Shown: positions 63,436 through 64,000 of the stretch, piece after piece
Layout: each line of letters begins with the position of its first letter
Position numbering within the stretch: the stretch's first letter is position 1
Assembly (NCBI RefSeq): GCF_023273875.1
Contig: NZ_CP096882.1
Location: forward strand, 62,001 to 126,000
Direction: 5' to 3'
DNA: 64,000 nucleotides
From: Pseudarthrobacter sp. SSS035
Lineage (GTDB): Bacteria; Actinomycetota; Actinomycetes; Actinomycetales; Micrococcaceae
The notes under the pieces: model-generated
The model's input: the letters and a program-made list of their open reading frames with translations, nothing else
What the model was told of the DNA's origin: nothing
Databases searched by the model: none
Position numbers and translations under genes: made by a program

Positions 63436-64000
63436 CAACCCGCCTCCGGAATGAGGTAGACGTAAGCATCCACCGTGTCGTCACGAAGTACGAATCGGAT
63501 GATGCCGTCGCCGGCGCGTCCTTCGAATCCTTCAAACCCATCGCCGGACGAGGAGACGTCCATAATGAGATCTGCTGGAGCGGGAGCGCAGCGAGCTTCT
63601 GAGAGATTACCGCTCGCCCGGTGCACTGCCACGAGACACGGCGAGTCGAACGCGTTCACCCCGGACCAGATCTCGACACCGAGATACGACCCGTATCCGC
63701 GGAGGGTTGAGGGCTCGATCACCAACCGGGGTGCTCCCCCGACCACCAGTTCGTAGAGCTGGTTATCGACCGCGGCGCCGGTCGGATGAAGAGTGGCGTC
63801 AGGACGCGGCGCGGATAACAGCAGGGTCGTCGTAACGATCCCGCCCGCGAGGACCAGTGCGCCAACGGCCGGGCCAAGGCGAAGCCACTTTGGCACCGGA
63901 TGTTCTATCGAGGCAGCGTCGGCGGGGGCCTCCGAGTCTGCCGCACTCTTGCTCGCCGGGGCAATCGGCAGAGAATTGACATCGAGGTTCGCGGCCTCAA
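63435..64000 (-). CDS. Membrane-anchored hypothetical protein (second paralogue, cut by window edge)
   Basis: The reading frame is open to position 64000 and encodes EAANLDVNSLPIAPASKSAADSE upstream of a membrane helix (VGALVLAGGIVTTTLLLS), then an outer domain with RPDATLHP, LRGYGSYLGVEIW and the same Cys pair (SPCLVAV, EARCAPAP) as its neighbour. The start lies outside the window. It resembles anti-sigma or stress-sensor type anchored proteins only in layout. Confidence 0.75.
   Translation of the reverse strand, partial: EAANLDVNSLPIAPASKSAADSEAPADAASIEHPVPKWLRLGPAVGALVLAGGIVTTTLLLSAPRPDATLHPTGAAVDNQLYELVVGGAPRLVIEPSTLRGYGSYLGVEIWSGVNAFDSPCLVAVHRASGNLSEARCAPAPADLIMDVSSSGDGFEGFEGRAGDGIIRFVLRDDTVDAYVYLIPEAG

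Overview
The window is high-GC actinobacterial DNA, most likely from Arthrobacter or a close relative in the Micrococcaceae. Evidence: dense GC-rich coding, many GTG starts, SepH, DUF3710, DUF4193, DUF5998 and DUF4192 proteins, a fused CydDC transporter, and a gene order from about 1.8 to 10 kb that matches the Rv2689c-Rv2699c block of Mycobacterium tuberculosis (RNA methyltransferase, APC permease, two TrkA proteins, DUF3159, OB-fold, DUF3710, dut, DUF3093, DUF4193). No tRNA, rRNA or CRISPR array was seen.

Core half, 1 to 46.6 kb. From left to right it holds: the 5' part of aconitase; the Trk/dut block; sepH; a phosphodiesterase; a GNAT/acyl-CoA-synthetase acyltransferase; topoisomerase IV genes parC and parE about 8.5 kb apart; the cytochrome bd operon cydA-cydB-cydDC; a divergent blaI-M56 peptidase pair; principal sigma factor sigA; a PAC2 protein and pepA; lpdA and sucB of 2-oxoglutarate dehydrogenase; OsmC; a tricorn-like protease; and a TIGR01777 epimerase. 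Three 17-bp TTCTAC-N5-GTAGAA palindromes between cydA and blaI point to control of cytochrome bd by a BlaI/M56 proteolytic switch. Two DtxR/IdeR-like palindromes lie upstream of acn and of the acyltransferase.

Accessory half, 46.6 to 64 kb. Just after the epimerase, where lipB would be expected in this group, the content changes. There is a LacI-MFS-GH3 glycoside cluster with its own palindromic operator pair, then small hypothetical genes and two complete but unrelated IS21-family elements. IS21 copy 1 (52653-55280) has a 7-bp target duplication and sits directly after the start codon of a small membrane-protein gene. IS21 copy 2 (56465-58972) separates two pieces of what looks like one secreted-protein gene. 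Remnants follow: transposase-less ends of a third IS-like family, a secreted protein, a LuxR regulator, a 5'-truncated GIY-YIG protein and a tandem pair of paralogous membrane-anchored proteins that runs off the right edge.

The most unusual signal is a set of four 44-bp sites (51491, 55436, 55619, 62389) that align without gaps and lie in the same orientation. Each has a 28-bp inverted-repeat core plus a third, directly repeated half-site. They look like recombination sites of a serine-resolvase type, yet no recombinase is encoded in the window. They may mark the joints by which this island was assembled.
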